64,000 nt of DNA from Streptomyces sp. NRRL S-31. GTDB lineage: Bacteria > Actinomycetota > Actinomycetes > Streptomycetales > Streptomycetaceae. Positions 35,448 to 44,164 of the stretch are shown here, piece after piece (the stretch's first letter is position 1; every line of letters begins with the position of its first letter). The stretch lies in contig NZ_JOCB01000003.1 in assembly GCF_000718775.1 (NCBI RefSeq), positions 1-64,000 on the forward strand. Reading direction: 5' to 3'. The notes beneath the pieces are model-generated. The model saw nothing but the letters and a program-made list of their open reading frames with translations, searched no databases and had not been told where the DNA came from. The translations under genes were made by a program, and so were the position numbers.

Positions 35448-38291
35448 ATGCAGACCTCGGCGGACCGGCAGGACCGGCACCAGTACCCCGCCCACTGGGA
35501 GGCGGACGTGGTGCTGCGCGACGGTGGCACCGCGCGCATCAGGCCCATCACCATTGATGACGCCGACCGCCTGGTCAGTTTCTACGAGCAGGTCTCGGAC
35601 GAGTCGAAGTACTACCGCTTCTTCGCGCCGTACCCACGCCTCTCCGCCAAGGACGTCCACCGCTTCACTCACCACGACTTCGTGGACCGGGTGGGACTCG
35701 CGGCCACCATCGGCGGCGAGTTCATCGCCACCGTACGCTACGACCGCATCGGCGGCGACGGTCTGCCCGCCTCCGGTGCCGCCGACGAGGCCGAGGTCGC
35801 CTTCCTGGTGCAGGACGCCCACCAGGGCCGCGGGGTCGCCTCCGCCCTCCTGGAACACATAGCGGCCGTCGCCCGCGAGCGCGGCATCCGCCGTTTCGCC
35901 GCCGAGGTGCTGCCCGCCAACACCAAGATGATCAAGGTGTTCACGGACGCCGGCTACACCCAGGAGCGCAGCTTCGAGGACGGCGTCGTCCGCCTGGAGT
36001 TCGACCTCGAGCCCACCGACCGCTCCCTCGCCGTGCAGCGCGCCCGGGAGCAGCGCGCCGAGGCCCGCTCGGTGCGGCGGCTCCTCGCGCCCGGCTCCGT
36101 CGCGGTCGTCGGCGTCGGCCGCACCCCCGGCGGGGTGGGCCGCAGCGTCCTCGGCAACATCCGCGAGGCCGGCTACCCCGGCCTGCTGCACGCCGTGAAC
36201 AGGGCCTTCCCCGAGGACCTCAAGGAGGTCGACGGGGTGCCCGCGCACCGCTCGGTGCGCGACATCGACGGGCCCGTGGACCTCGCCGTCGTCGCCGTAC
36301 CGGCCGAACACGTGCCCGCCGTGGTCGCCGAGTGCGGTGAACACGGCGTCCAGGGGCTGGTCGTGCTCTCCGCCGGATACGCCGAGAGCGGCCCCGAGGG
36401 CCGGGAGCGGCAACGGGCCCTGGTGCGGGCCGCACGCGCGTACGGCATGCGGATCATCGGCCCCAACGCCTTCGGGCTCATCAACACCGCCGCCGGCGTC
36501 CGGCTGAACGCCTCCCTCGCCCCCGAGATGCCGCGCCCCGGCCGCATCGGCATGTTCGCCCAGTCCGGCGCCATCGGCATCGCCCTGCTGTCCCGGCTGC
36601 ACCGGCGCGGGGGAGGGGTGACCGGGGTCACCGGCATCTCCACCTTCGTCTCCGCCGGCAACCGTGCCGACGTCTCCGGCAACGACGTCCTCCAGTACTG
36701 GTACGACGACCCGGAGACCGATGTCGTCCTCATGTACCTGGAGACCATCGGCAACCCCCGCAAGTTCACCCGCCTCGCCCGGCGGACGGCGGCGGCCAAG
36801 CCGCTGGTCGTCGTGCAGGGCACCGGCACCGCCCCGCAGGGGCACGCGGTGCGCGCCACCCGGCTGCCGCACGCGACCGTGTCCGCGCTGCTGCGGCAGG
36901 CCGGGGTGATCCGGGTCGACACGATCACCGAACTGGTCGACGCGGGACTGCTGCTCGCCCGGCAGCCGCTGCCCGCCGGGCCGCGCGTGGCCATCCTCGG
37001 CAACTCGGAGTCGCTGGGCGTGCTGACGTACGACCGGTGCCTGGCGGAGGGGCTGCGGCCGGCCCGGCCGGTGGACCTGACGACCGGGGCGACGGCGGCG
37101 GACTTCCACCGGGCGCTGGCCGCCGCGCTGGCCGACGACTCGTGCGACTCCGTGGTGGTGACGGCGATCCCCGCCATCGGGGAGGCGTCACCGCCGGACG
37201 CGGAGCTGGCGGAGGCACTGCGGTCGGCCGCGGCGGCCGTGCCGGGGAAGCCGGTGCTGGTGGTGCACGTGGAGCTCGGGGGGCTCGCGGAAGCGCTGTC
37301 GGCCGCGGCGAGCACCGCGCCGGGGGCCGCCGGCAAGACGCCCGGCACGGCCGCGGCGACGGCTCCCGCCCCCGCCGCCGTACCCGGCACCGCTCCCACC
37401 GTCCTCCCCGCCACCCCGCCCGAAGGCACCCACCTCATCCCCGCCTACCCCGCCGCCGAACGCGCCGTGCGGGCCCTCGCCGAAGCCGTGCGGTACGGGC
37501 AGTGGCGGCGGGACGCCGCGGACCCCGGGAGGGTGCCGGAGTTCGACGACATCGACGAGAAGGGGGCCGCCCGGCTGATCGGCGAGCTGCTCGCGCGCGG
37601 GGAGGGCCTCGCCCTCTCCGACGAGCAGACCTGTGAGCTGCTCGGCAAGTACGGCGTCCCCGTGCGCCGCGCCCTACCCGCGCCCACCCCGGACGCCGCC
37701 GTGGAGGCCGCCCGCGCGCTCGGCTACCCGGTGGCCCTCAAGGCCACCGCCCCGCACCTCAGGCACCGCGCCGACCTGGGCGGCGTCCGCCTCGACCTCT
37801 CCGACGAGGAGCAACTGCTGCGGGCGTACGGTGAGTTGACCGAGCTGTTCGGCCGGCCGGAGGAGCTGCGGCCGGTGGTGCAGAAGATGGCACCGCGCGG
37901 GGTCGACACCGTCGTACGCGCGGTGATCGACCCGGCGGCCGGTGCCGTGCTCTCCTTCGGCCTGGCCGGCGCCGCCTCCCAGCTGCTCGGGGACATGTCC
38001 CACCGGCTGGTCCCCGTCACCGACCGGGAGGCGACCTCGCTGGTCCGGTCGATCCGCACCGCGCCGCTGCTGTTCGGCTGGCGCGGCTCCACGCCCGTCG
38101 ACACCCCGGCCCTCGAGGAACTGCTGTTGCGGGTGTCCCGGCTGGTCGACGACCACCCGGAGGTGGTCGCGGTCACCCTGGAGCCGGTCGTCGTCGCGCC
38201 GCACGGCGCGAGCGTCCTCGGCGCCACCGTACGGCTCGCGCCCCCGCCCGTCCGCGACGACCTCGGCCCGCGGACGATGCCGGCGTACTGA
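35448..38291 (+). CDS. GNAT-acyl-CoA synthetase fusion: protein lysine acetyltransferase (PatA type)
   Basis: In this 947-residue protein a GNAT acetyltransferase domain comes first (about 20-190, acetyl-CoA loop QGRGVASALLEH near residue 126). An ADP-forming acyl-CoA synthetase core follows: CoA-binding Rossmann domain (about 205-330), succinyl-CoA ligase-like domains (about 340-620), an Ala/Pro-rich linker (about 620-665) and a C-terminal ATP-grasp domain (about 720-940). Enterobacterial Pat has the opposite order. S. lividans has a PatA with an N-terminal GNAT domain that acetylates acyl-CoA synthetases. The synthetase part lacks obvious catalytic function in such proteins. ATG 35448 follows a -10 element at leaderless distance. 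Confidence 0.88.
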   Translation: MQTSADRQDRHQYPAHWEADVVLRDGGTARIRPITIDDADRLVSFYEQVSDESKYYRFFAPYPRLSAKDVHRFTHHDFVDRVGLAATIGGEFIATVRYDRIGGDGLPASGAADEAEVAFLVQDAHQGRGVASALLEHIAAVARERGIRRFAAEVLPANTKMIKVFTDAGYTQERSFEDGVVRLEFDLEPTDRSLAVQRAREQRAEARSVRRLLAPGSVAVVGVGRTPGGVGRSVLGNIREAGYPGLLHAVNRAFPEDLKEVDGVPAHRSVRDIDGPVDLAVVAVPAEHVPAVVAECGEHGVQGLVVLSAGYAESGPEGRERQRALVRAARAYGMRIIGPNAFGLINTAAGVRLNASLAPEMPRPGRIGMFAQSGAIGIALLSRLHRRGGGVTGVTGISTFVSAGNRADVSGNDVLQYWYDDPETDVVLMYLETIGNPRKFTRLARRTAAAKPLVVVQGTGTAPQGHAVRATRLPHATVSALLRQAGVIRVDTITELVDAGLLLARQPLPAGPRVAILGNSESLGVLTYDRCLAEGLRPARPVDLTTGATAADFHRALAAALADDSCDSVVVTAIPAIGEASPPDAELAEALRSAAAAVPGKPVLVVHVELGGLAEALSAAASTAPGAAGKTPGTAAATAPAPAAVPGTAPTVLPATPPEGTHLIPAYPAAERAVRALAEAVRYGQWRRDAADPGRVPEFDDIDEKGAARLIGELLARGEGLALSDEQTCELLGKYGVPVRRALPAPTPDAAVEAARALGYPVALKATAPHLRHRADLGGVRLDLSDEEQLLRAYGELTELFGRPEELRPVVQKMAPRGVDTVVRAVIDPAAGAVLSFGLAGAASQLLGDMSHRLVPVTDREATSLVRSIRTAPLLFGWRGSTPVDTPALEELLLRVSRLVDDHPEVVAVTLEPVVVAPHGASVLGATVRLAPPPVRDDLGPRTMPAY

Positions 38292-38349
38292 CCGGAAAGG
38301 CGCCGACCGGAAAGGTGCTGACCGGAAAGCTGCCGACCGGAAAGGCGCC
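38290..38349. repeat. Four 15-bp tandem repeats overlapping a stop codon
   Basis: Four units of the form GACCGGAAAG[G/C][C/T]GC[C/T] run from 38290 to 38349. The first begins within the TGA of the acetyltransferase gene. The remaining gap to 38637 is Gly/Pro/Arg-codon-like GC-rich sequence without a supported gene. The unit length is a multiple of three, so expansion would not shift a frame. Confidence 0.8.
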
Positions 38350-38624
38350 GGGCACGGAGGGCCGACCGGGGACGGAGGGACGGCCGGGGGCGGGGACACC
38401 GCACGGAGGCCGCCGGGCGGGAGCCGCCCGGGGGCAGCCGACGGGACGATCTCACGTACCCCGGATACCCCACGTACCCCACGCCCCGGCCCCGCCCCCG
38501 GCCTGGCCGCGGTGGAGGGACCGGCCGTCCCGCCCGGGCCCGGGCGCCGGCGCCCCGCCCCGGCGAGCGCGCGCGGGGTGCCACCGGTCCGCGCGACTGG
38601 CCCGGACCCCCCTTGCCCACGGAT

Positions 38625-38630
38625 TAGGAT
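38625..38630 (+). promoter_or_regulatory. Candidate -10 for the DUF5998 operon
   Basis: TAGGAT, a near-consensus -10, ends eight bases before ATG 38638, consistent with leaderless transcription. Confidence 0.5.
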
Positions 38631-38637
38631 GGACGCC

Positions 38638-39225
38638 ATGGCCAAGACCAGTACGACGACCCAGGGGCTGCGTGCGGCGATCGAGCGCAGCGGCTACTAC
38701 CCGGCCCTCGTGGCCGAGGCGGTGGAGGCCGCCGTGGGCGGCGAGCCCATCCGGTCGTACCTGGTCCACCAGGAGACGACGTTCGACCAGAACGAGGTGC
38801 GCCGGCACGTGACCGTGCTGGTGCTCACCGGCAACCGCTTCATCGTCAGCCACACCGACGAGCAGGCCGCCGACACCACGTCCCCGACCCCGTACGCCAC
38901 CACCTCCACCGAGTCCGTGAAGCTCGACCGGATCTCCTCGGTGGTGGTCAGCCGGGTGGTCGCGAACCCGGAGCAGTACACCCCGGGCACGCTGCCCCGC
39001 GAGGTCGTGCTGACCATCGGCTGGGGCGCGGTCAACCGCATCGACCTGGAGCCCGCCGCCTGCGGCGACCCCAACTGCGACGCGGACCACGGCTACACGG
39101 GCAGCTCCACGGCGGACGACCTCAGCCTGCGCGTCAGCGAGGCCGGGGACGGGCCGGAGACGGTGCGCCAGGCGCTCGTCTTCGCCCAGGCCATCTCGGA
39201 GGCGACCGCGGACCTCACGCGCTGA
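38638..39225 (+). CDS. DUF5998 family protein
   Basis: This conserved actinobacterial protein has 195 residues and no signal peptide or membrane segment. It is rich in beta-strand-like sequence (VTVLVLTGNRFIVSHTD; SSVVVSRVV) with a cysteine/histidine cluster ACGDPNCDADHGY that may bind a metal. The stop overlaps the start of the phosphodiesterase gene by one base (TGATG), so the two are coupled. Its function is not known to me. Confidence 0.8.
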   Translation: MAKTSTTTQGLRAAIERSGYYPALVAEAVEAAVGGEPIRSYLVHQETTFDQNEVRRHVTVLVLTGNRFIVSHTDEQAADTTSPTPYATTSTESVKLDRISSVVVSRVVANPEQYTPGTLPREVVLTIGWGAVNRIDLEPAACGDPNCDADHGYTGSSTADDLSLRVSEAGDGPETVRQALVFAQAISEATADLTR

Positions 39226-40421
39226 TGTCCCAGCTCTCCGCCTGGGACCACCCGGAGCCCCTCGCCCTGCACAGCGCGCCGCTGCCCGAGTACGGCACCG
39301 GCTCCCTCGCCGACCTGCTGCCCACCCTGGCCGCCGGCCTGGGCGTCCCCGGAACGACCGCCGCGATCCGGGAGCTGACCGCCGCCGACCGGGTCTGCGT
39401 CTTCCTGGTCGACGGCCTCGGCTGGGAGCAGCTCAGGGCCCACCCGGACGAGGCGCCCTTCCTCACCTCCCTGCTCGGCAGCTCGCGCGGCGGCACCGGC
39501 CGCCCGCTGACCGCCGGCTACCCGGCGACCACCGCCACCTCCCTCGCCTCCGTGGGAACCGGCCTGCCGCCCGGCGCCCACGGCCTGCCCGGATACGCCG
39601 TGCGCAACCCGGCCACCGGCGAGCTGATGAACCAGCTCCGCTGGCAGCCGTACACGGACCCGCGCCCCTGGCAGCCGTACCCCACCGTCTTCCAGCTGGC
39701 CCACGAGGCCGGCGTGCACACCGCCCAGGTGTCCTCGCCCGCCTTCCAGCACACCCCGCTCACCAAGATCGCGCTCAGCGGCGGCACCTTCCACGGGCGG
39801 CTCGCCGCCGAGGAGCGCATGGACCTCGCGGCCGAGCAACTGGCCGCCGGGGACCGCTCGCTCGTGTACACGTACTACGCGGAGCTGGACGGCTCCGGAC
39901 ACCGCTACGGCGTCGCCTCCGACACCTGGCGCGGCCAGCTCATGCGCGTCGACCGGCTCGCCCAGCGCCTCGCCGAGCAACTGCCCCCGCGCAGCGCCCT
40001 GTACGTCACCGCCGACCACGGCATGGTCGACGTCCCGTTCGACGAGCGGCACCGCATCGACTTCGACGAGGACTGGGAGCTGCGGGCCGGCGTCGCCCTG
40101 CTGGGCGGCGAGGGCCGGGCCCGGCACGTGTACGCGGTGCCGGGCGCCCGGAACGACGTGCTGGTCGTCTGGCGCGAGGTGCTCGGCGAGCAGTTCTGGG
40201 TGGCCTCGAGGGACGAGGCGATCGCGGCCGGCTGGTTCGGGCGGCCCGGCGAATGCGACGAGCGCGTGTACCCGCGGATCGGGGACGTGGTCGCCGCCGC
40301 CCACGACGACGTGCTGATCATCGCCTCCGAGCGGGAGCCCAAGGAATCGGCGCTGGTGGGCAACCACGGCTCGATGACCCCGGCGGAGCAGCTGGTCCCG
40401 CTGCTCGAAGTACGCTCCTGA
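39225..40421 (+). CDS. Type I phosphodiesterase/nucleotide pyrophosphatase (alkaline phosphatase superfamily)
   Basis: The 398-residue enzyme has metal-binding and nucleophile motifs of the superfamily: FLVDGLGWEQL, the Thr nucleophile region GYPATTATSLASVG, DGSGHRYG and YVTADHGMVDVP. It may hydrolyse phosphodiester or pyrophosphate bonds in nucleotides or sugar nucleotides. No signal peptide is visible, which suggests a cytoplasmic enzyme. It is the second gene of the DUF5998-phosphodiesterase-tdk group. Confidence 0.87.
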   Translation: MSQLSAWDHPEPLALHSAPLPEYGTGSLADLLPTLAAGLGVPGTTAAIRELTAADRVCVFLVDGLGWEQLRAHPDEAPFLTSLLGSSRGGTGRPLTAGYPATTATSLASVGTGLPPGAHGLPGYAVRNPATGELMNQLRWQPYTDPRPWQPYPTVFQLAHEAGVHTAQVSSPAFQHTPLTKIALSGGTFHGRLAAEERMDLAAEQLAAGDRSLVYTYYAELDGSGHRYGVASDTWRGQLMRVDRLAQRLAEQLPPRSALYVTADHGMVDVPFDERHRIDFDEDWELRAGVALLGGEGRARHVYAVPGARNDVLVVWREVLGEQFWVASRDEAIAAGWFGRPGECDERVYPRIGDVVAAAHDDVLIIASEREPKESALVGNHGSMTPAEQLVPLLEVRS

Positions 40422-40462
40422 CCCCGCCCCGCCCTCCGTTGCCGAAAGGTGCTCAACCCCTC

Positions 40463-41113
40463 ATGCCCGAGCTGGTGTTCTTCTCCGGAACGATGGACTG
40501 CGGGAAGTCGACGCTGGCTCTCCAGATCGAGCACAACCGGTCCGCGCGCGGTCTGGCCGGCATGATCTTCACCCGGGACGACCGCGCGGGCGAGGGCAAG
40601 CTGTCCTCCCGGCTCGGCCTGGTCACCGACGCGGTGGAGGTCGAGGACGGCCAGGACGTGTACGCGTATCTGGTGGACCACCTCTCGCAGGGCGGCCGGG
40701 CCGACTATGTGATCGCGGACGAGGCGCAGTTCCTCGCCCCCGAGCAGATCGACCAGCTCGCGCGCGTGGTGGACGACCTCGGCCTGGACGTGTTCGCCTT
40801 CGGCATCACCACCGACTTCCGCTCCAAGCTCTTCCCCGGCTCGCAGCGGCTGGTGGAGCTGGCCGACCGGATCGAGGTGCTCCAGGTGGAGGCGCTGTGC
40901 TGGTGCGGCGCCCGCGCCACGCACAACGCCCGCACGGTGGGCGGCGCGATGGTGGTCGAGGGCGCCCAGGTGGTCGTCGGGGACGTCAACCAGTCCGCGG
41001 GCGAGGTCGGCTACGAGGTGCTGTGCCGCCGCCACCACCGGCGCCGGATGACCGCCGCGTCGGCCCGCGCGGCGGCCCTCTCCCCGGACGTGCTGCCCGT
41101 CTCGCCCTCCTGA
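40463..41113 (+). CDS. tdk: Thymidine kinase (type II)
   Basis: The 216-residue enzyme salvages thymidine to dTMP with ATP. It shows P-loop GTMDCGKSTL (9-18), the DEAQF motif containing the catalytic glutamate, and the zinc-binding lasso cysteines (CWCGAR near residue 147 and CRRHH near residue 190). AAAGG lies about 15 bases upstream of ATG 40463. It ends four bases from the convergent VOC gene. Together with the dUTPase at 55346, the window supplies two dTTP-pool enzymes. Confidence 0.92.
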   Translation: MPELVFFSGTMDCGKSTLALQIEHNRSARGLAGMIFTRDDRAGEGKLSSRLGLVTDAVEVEDGQDVYAYLVDHLSQGGRADYVIADEAQFLAPEQIDQLARVVDDLGLDVFAFGITTDFRSKLFPGSQRLVELADRIEVLQVEALCWCGARATHNARTVGGAMVVEGAQVVVGDVNQSAGEVGYEVLCRRHHRRRMTAASARAAALSPDVLPVSPS

Positions 41114-41117
41114 GGGC

Positions 41118-41909
41118 TCAGCGCGGGCCCTGGACCACGGAGAACTCGGCGCCCTCCGGGTCCGCCACCGTCGCCGTCCGCCCGTGCGCGCCGTCGTGGG
41201 CCGGTCTGAGGATCCGTCCGCCCAGCCCGGTGACCCGCCGCAGCGTCTCGGCGATGTCGGCGACCTCGAAGTACGTCTGCCAGTAAGACCCCCGCTCCCT
41301 CGGCAGGCCGTGCCCCATGCCGTGCAGCCCGGCCACCGGCCGGCCGTCCAGACGCAGGGTCAGGTAGTCGAAGCCGGCGGAGACCACCGGCTCCTCCTGG
41401 TAGCGGAAGACGCTCCGGTAGAACTTGGCGACGCTCTCCGTCTCGAAGGTCAGCAGCTCGTTCCAGACGGGCGTGCCGGGCACACCGGTGATCGCCGTGC
41501 CGAAGAGCGCCGAGCCCTGCCAGATCCCGAACACCGCGCCGGACGGGTCGGCGGCGATCGCCATCCGCCCGGCCTCGGCGGCGTCCAGCGGCCCCACGGC
41601 CACCGTGCCGCCGCACAGCCGGACCGTGTCGGCGGTCCGGTCCACGTCGTCCGAGGCGAGGTACGGCGTCCAGGCGACCGGCAGCCGGCGGTCCGGCGGC
41701 AGCTGGCCGATCCCGGCCACCTCGCGCCCGTCCAGCAGCGCCCGGACATACGGTCCGAGCTGCTGCGGGCCCGGCCGGAACTCCCAGCCGAACAGCTCAC
41801 CGTAGAACTCCTCGGTGGCGTCCAGCCCGTGGACCATCAGGCTCACCCAGCAGGGCGTGCCGGGCACGCGCCGCGCGTGCGGACCGGCCGACTCCCGTGC
41901 CTCGGTCAT
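41118..41909 (-). CDS. Two-domain VOC (glyoxalase/dioxygenase-like) protein
   Basis: The 263-residue protein has two tandem VOC modules (about 15-125 and 140-260). Each begins with a GTP[C/V]W-type strand (GTPCWVSLMVHGL and GTPVWNELLTFET) and repeats the SYWQTYF/YLASDDV pattern. Such proteins bind metals, antibiotics or small hydrophobic molecules. The family name predicts no specific substrate. ATG 41909 follows GGAGAG. Confidence 0.8.
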   Translation of the reverse strand: MTEARESAGPHARRVPGTPCWVSLMVHGLDATEEFYGELFGWEFRPGPQQLGPYVRALLDGREVAGIGQLPPDRRLPVAWTPYLASDDVDRTADTVRLCGGTVAVGPLDAAEAGRMAIAADPSGAVFGIWQGSALFGTAITGVPGTPVWNELLTFETESVAKFYRSVFRYQEEPVVSAGFDYLTLRLDGRPVAGLHGMGHGLPRERGSYWQTYFEVADIAETLRRVTGLGGRILRPAHDGAHGRTATVADPEGAEFSVVQGPR

Positions 41910-42225
41910 CGATCACTCTCTCCCCGGCCCCTCGCGGTGGCCGTGTCGCTTCCGCTCCCCGGAAGGGATGTCCGCGCCGTCGGCGCGCACGCCCGTGCCG
42001 GTGCCCGCATCCTCCGCGGTGCCGTGGGGCCGTACCGCGCCACGCGGCCGTACCTCGGAGAGGATGCCCGATCTGCCGTCTTTCGTCGCTTGGCGGTGGC
42101 CGACGCCTGTCCGCCGGTTGTACGGCATGTGCTCGATCCCTTACACCTCGTGATCGAGTGTGTCCGGCCGAGCAGAGTAGCCGGACCTGGACGCCGCGGC
42201 CACCCCTGGCGTATGGATGGACGCC
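41910..42225. other. Divergent intergenic region with a dyad
   Basis: No gene is supported in these 316 bases. The dyad CTCGATC-N13-GATCGAG (42132-42158) is the most regular element and may be an operator. A TATGGA hexamer (42212-42217) lies nine bases before the ATG of the sulfurtransferase gene. Confidence 0.4.
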
Positions 42226-43077
42226 ATGACAGCCATCATCACCGCATCCGAACTCGCCGCCGGGCTGGCCGGCGACAACCCGCCCGTCCTGCTGGACGTG
42301 CGCTGGCAGCTGAGCGTGGCGAAGGCGGCGGGCGCGCCGGCCTTCGACGGCCGGGCCGAGTACGCGGCCGGACACCTTCCCGGTGCGGTCTTCGTCGACC
42401 TGGACCGGGAGCTGGCGTCCGCGCCCGGCGCCCGCGGCCGGCACCCGCTGCCCGACCTCGCCGAGTTCGGTGCCGCGATGCGTCGCGCGGGCGTGTCGGC
42501 CGGCCGCCCGGTCGTCGTGTACGACGGCGGGCAGGGCTGGGCCGCCGCGCGCGCGTGGTGGCTGCTGCGCTGGACGGGTCACCCGGACGTGCGGGTGCTG
42601 GACGGCGGGTTGCCGTCCTGGACCGGGGAGCTGTCCACGGACGTGCCGGCCCCGGCCGAGGGGGACTTCACGCCGGTGCCGGCCGCCGCCGGGCTGCTGG
42701 ACGCGGACCGGGCCGCGGCCCTCGCCCGTACGGGAGTGCTGCTGGACGCGCGGGCGGGGGAGCGCTACCGCGGCGAGGTGGAACCGATCGACCGGGTCGG
42801 CGGACACATCCCGGGCGCGGTGTCGGCGCCGACGACGGAGAACGTGGGCCCCGACGGCCGCTTCCTGCCCGCGGCGGAGCTGCGGGACCGCTTCAAGGCG
42901 CTGGGCGTGTCCGGGGACGCCGAGGTGGGCGTGTACTGCGGCTCCGGTGTCTCCGCCGCCCACGAGGCGCTGGCGCTGGCGGTGGCGGGCATCCCGGCGG
43001 CGCTGTACGTCGGGTCCTGGTCCGAGTGGTCCGCCGATCCGGCCCGGCCGGTGGCGGTGGGCGCCGACCCGCAGTAG
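42226..43077 (+). CDS. Sulfurtransferase with two rhodanese domains
   Basis: The 283-residue protein carries an N-terminal inactive rhodanese module and a C-terminal module with the active cysteine in VYCGSGVSAAH. The CGSG[V/T]-type loop is typical of 3-mercaptopyruvate or thiosulfate sulfurtransferases. It would move sulfane sulfur to cyanide, thioredoxin or another thiol. ATG 42226 is preferred; ATG 42217 in the same frame is also possible. Confidence 0.9.
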   Translation: MTAIITASELAAGLAGDNPPVLLDVRWQLSVAKAAGAPAFDGRAEYAAGHLPGAVFVDLDRELASAPGARGRHPLPDLAEFGAAMRRAGVSAGRPVVVYDGGQGWAAARAWWLLRWTGHPDVRVLDGGLPSWTGELSTDVPAPAEGDFTPVPAAAGLLDADRAAALARTGVLLDARAGERYRGEVEPIDRVGGHIPGAVSAPTTENVGPDGRFLPAAELRDRFKALGVSGDAEVGVYCGSGVSAAHEALALAVAGIPAALYVGSWSEWSADPARPVAVGADPQ

Positions 43078-43091
43078 CGGGCGGCGGGACA

Positions 43092-43113
43092 GGGGGCACG
43101 CGCGCGTGCCCCC
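43092..43113. terminator. Perfect palindromic terminator between sulfurtransferase and sepH
   Basis: An 11-base arm GGGGGCACGCG and its exact complement adjoin without a loop (43092-43113). The element lies between convergent genes. Confidence 0.75.
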
Positions 43114-43132
43114 TCGTCGCCGTGGCGGAGCG

Positions 43133-44164
43133 CTACTCCTGCTTCTTGCGCCGGGTGCCGAACACGATCTCGTCCCAGCTCGGGACGGCGGCGCGGCGGC
43201 CGGGGCGGACCCCGTCGGCCTCGGCCTGGCGGTCGGTCGCGCCGACCAGCCGGTCGCGGTGGCTGCCGACCGAGCGAGGCATGAGGACGTCCGCGTAGGC
43301 GGACCCGGCCGACGCGGCGGGCGCCGGCGGTTCCTCGGCGTCGGGCTCGTCCTCGGACTCCTCCGCGGACTCCGACGGACGATCCGGGACCACCAGATCG
43401 CCCCGGAAGCTCGGCACGGCCTCCAACAGGCTGGTCAGCGAGTCGCGTTCGCCCGCGCCCTCCTCGGCCGGCTCCGACGGCTGCGCGGGCAGGCCGGGCC
43501 GATCCCGGTCGAGGGCGCGGTCCATCGCGCGGTCGCGGGGCAGCCGGGCGATCCGCGGGACGAACGGGAAGCTCGGCTCGGGCACGGCGAGGTCGTCGGA
43601 CTCGCCGATCAGCGAGCGCGCCTCGTCGTCCACGGCCTGTACGAGCCGCCGGGGCGGGTCGTACGTCCAACTCGCCGAGTGCGGTTCGTCCGCCACCCGG
43701 TAGACGAGCAGGACCTCCCAGGTGCCGTCGTCGCGGCGCCAGGAGTCCCACTGCACGGTGTCCTTGTCGGCCCCGCGCAGCAGCAGCCGCTCCTGCACGG
43801 CCTCGCCGAGCAGCGGACCGGAGTTCTCGCCGGGGCGGCGGACCGGGGTCTTGCGGGCACGCTCGGCCATGAAGGCGCGCTCGGCCAGGACCGGACCCTC
43901 GAAGCGCCGTACCCGGTCGACGGGGATGCCGGCGAGCTGCGCGACCTCTTCCGCGGAGGCACCGGCCCGTATCCGGGCCTGGATGTCGCGGGGGCGGAGG
44001 TGGCTCTCGACCTCGATCTCGATCTGGCCGAGGCGCGGCCGGTCGCCGCGCACGGCGGCGCGCAGCCGTTCGTCGATCGGAAGGGTGTACTCCGTTGAGT
44101 CGGCAGCCTTCAGCACCAGCCGTGTGCCGTCATTCGAGACGGCCACGACACGCAGTTCGGGCAT
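43133..44164 (-). CDS. sepH: Septation protein SepH
   Basis: The 343-residue actinobacterial division protein binds FtsZ and promotes its assembly. The N-terminal DUF3071 domain (about 1-120) contains a helix-turn-helix (AEEVAQLAGIPVDRVRRFEG). An acidic, Pro/Glu-rich linker follows. The short C-terminal conserved segment SWDEIVFGTRRKKQE is the second family signature. ATG 44164 follows a purine-rich GGGAGGT on the minus strand. SepH is important for regular Z-ring formation in vegetative and sporulating hyphae of Streptomyces. Confidence 0.93.
   Translation of the reverse strand: MPELRVVAVSNDGTRLVLKAADSTEYTLPIDERLRAAVRGDRPRLGQIEIEVESHLRPRDIQARIRAGASAEEVAQLAGIPVDRVRRFEGPVLAERAFMAERARKTPVRRPGENSGPLLGEAVQERLLLRGADKDTVQWDSWRRDDGTWEVLLVYRVADEPHSASWTYDPPRRLVQAVDDEARSLIGESDDLAVPEPSFPFVPRIARLPRDRAMDRALDRDRPGLPAQPSEPAEEGAGERDSLTSLLEAVPSFRGDLVVPDRPSESAEESEDEPDAEEPPAPAASAGSAYADVLMPRSVGSHRDRLVGATDRQAEADGVRPGRRAAVPSWDEIVFGTRRKKQE

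Noticed and set aside
34989..37109. 706-codon minus-strand frame ending in HPr
   Set aside because: Only the last 93 codons encode HPr. The upstream part is antisense to the acetyltransferase gene and meaningless.
38290..38349. Possible CRISPR array or attachment site
   Set aside because: The units are 15 bp, contiguous and without spacers, and no integrase gene is near.
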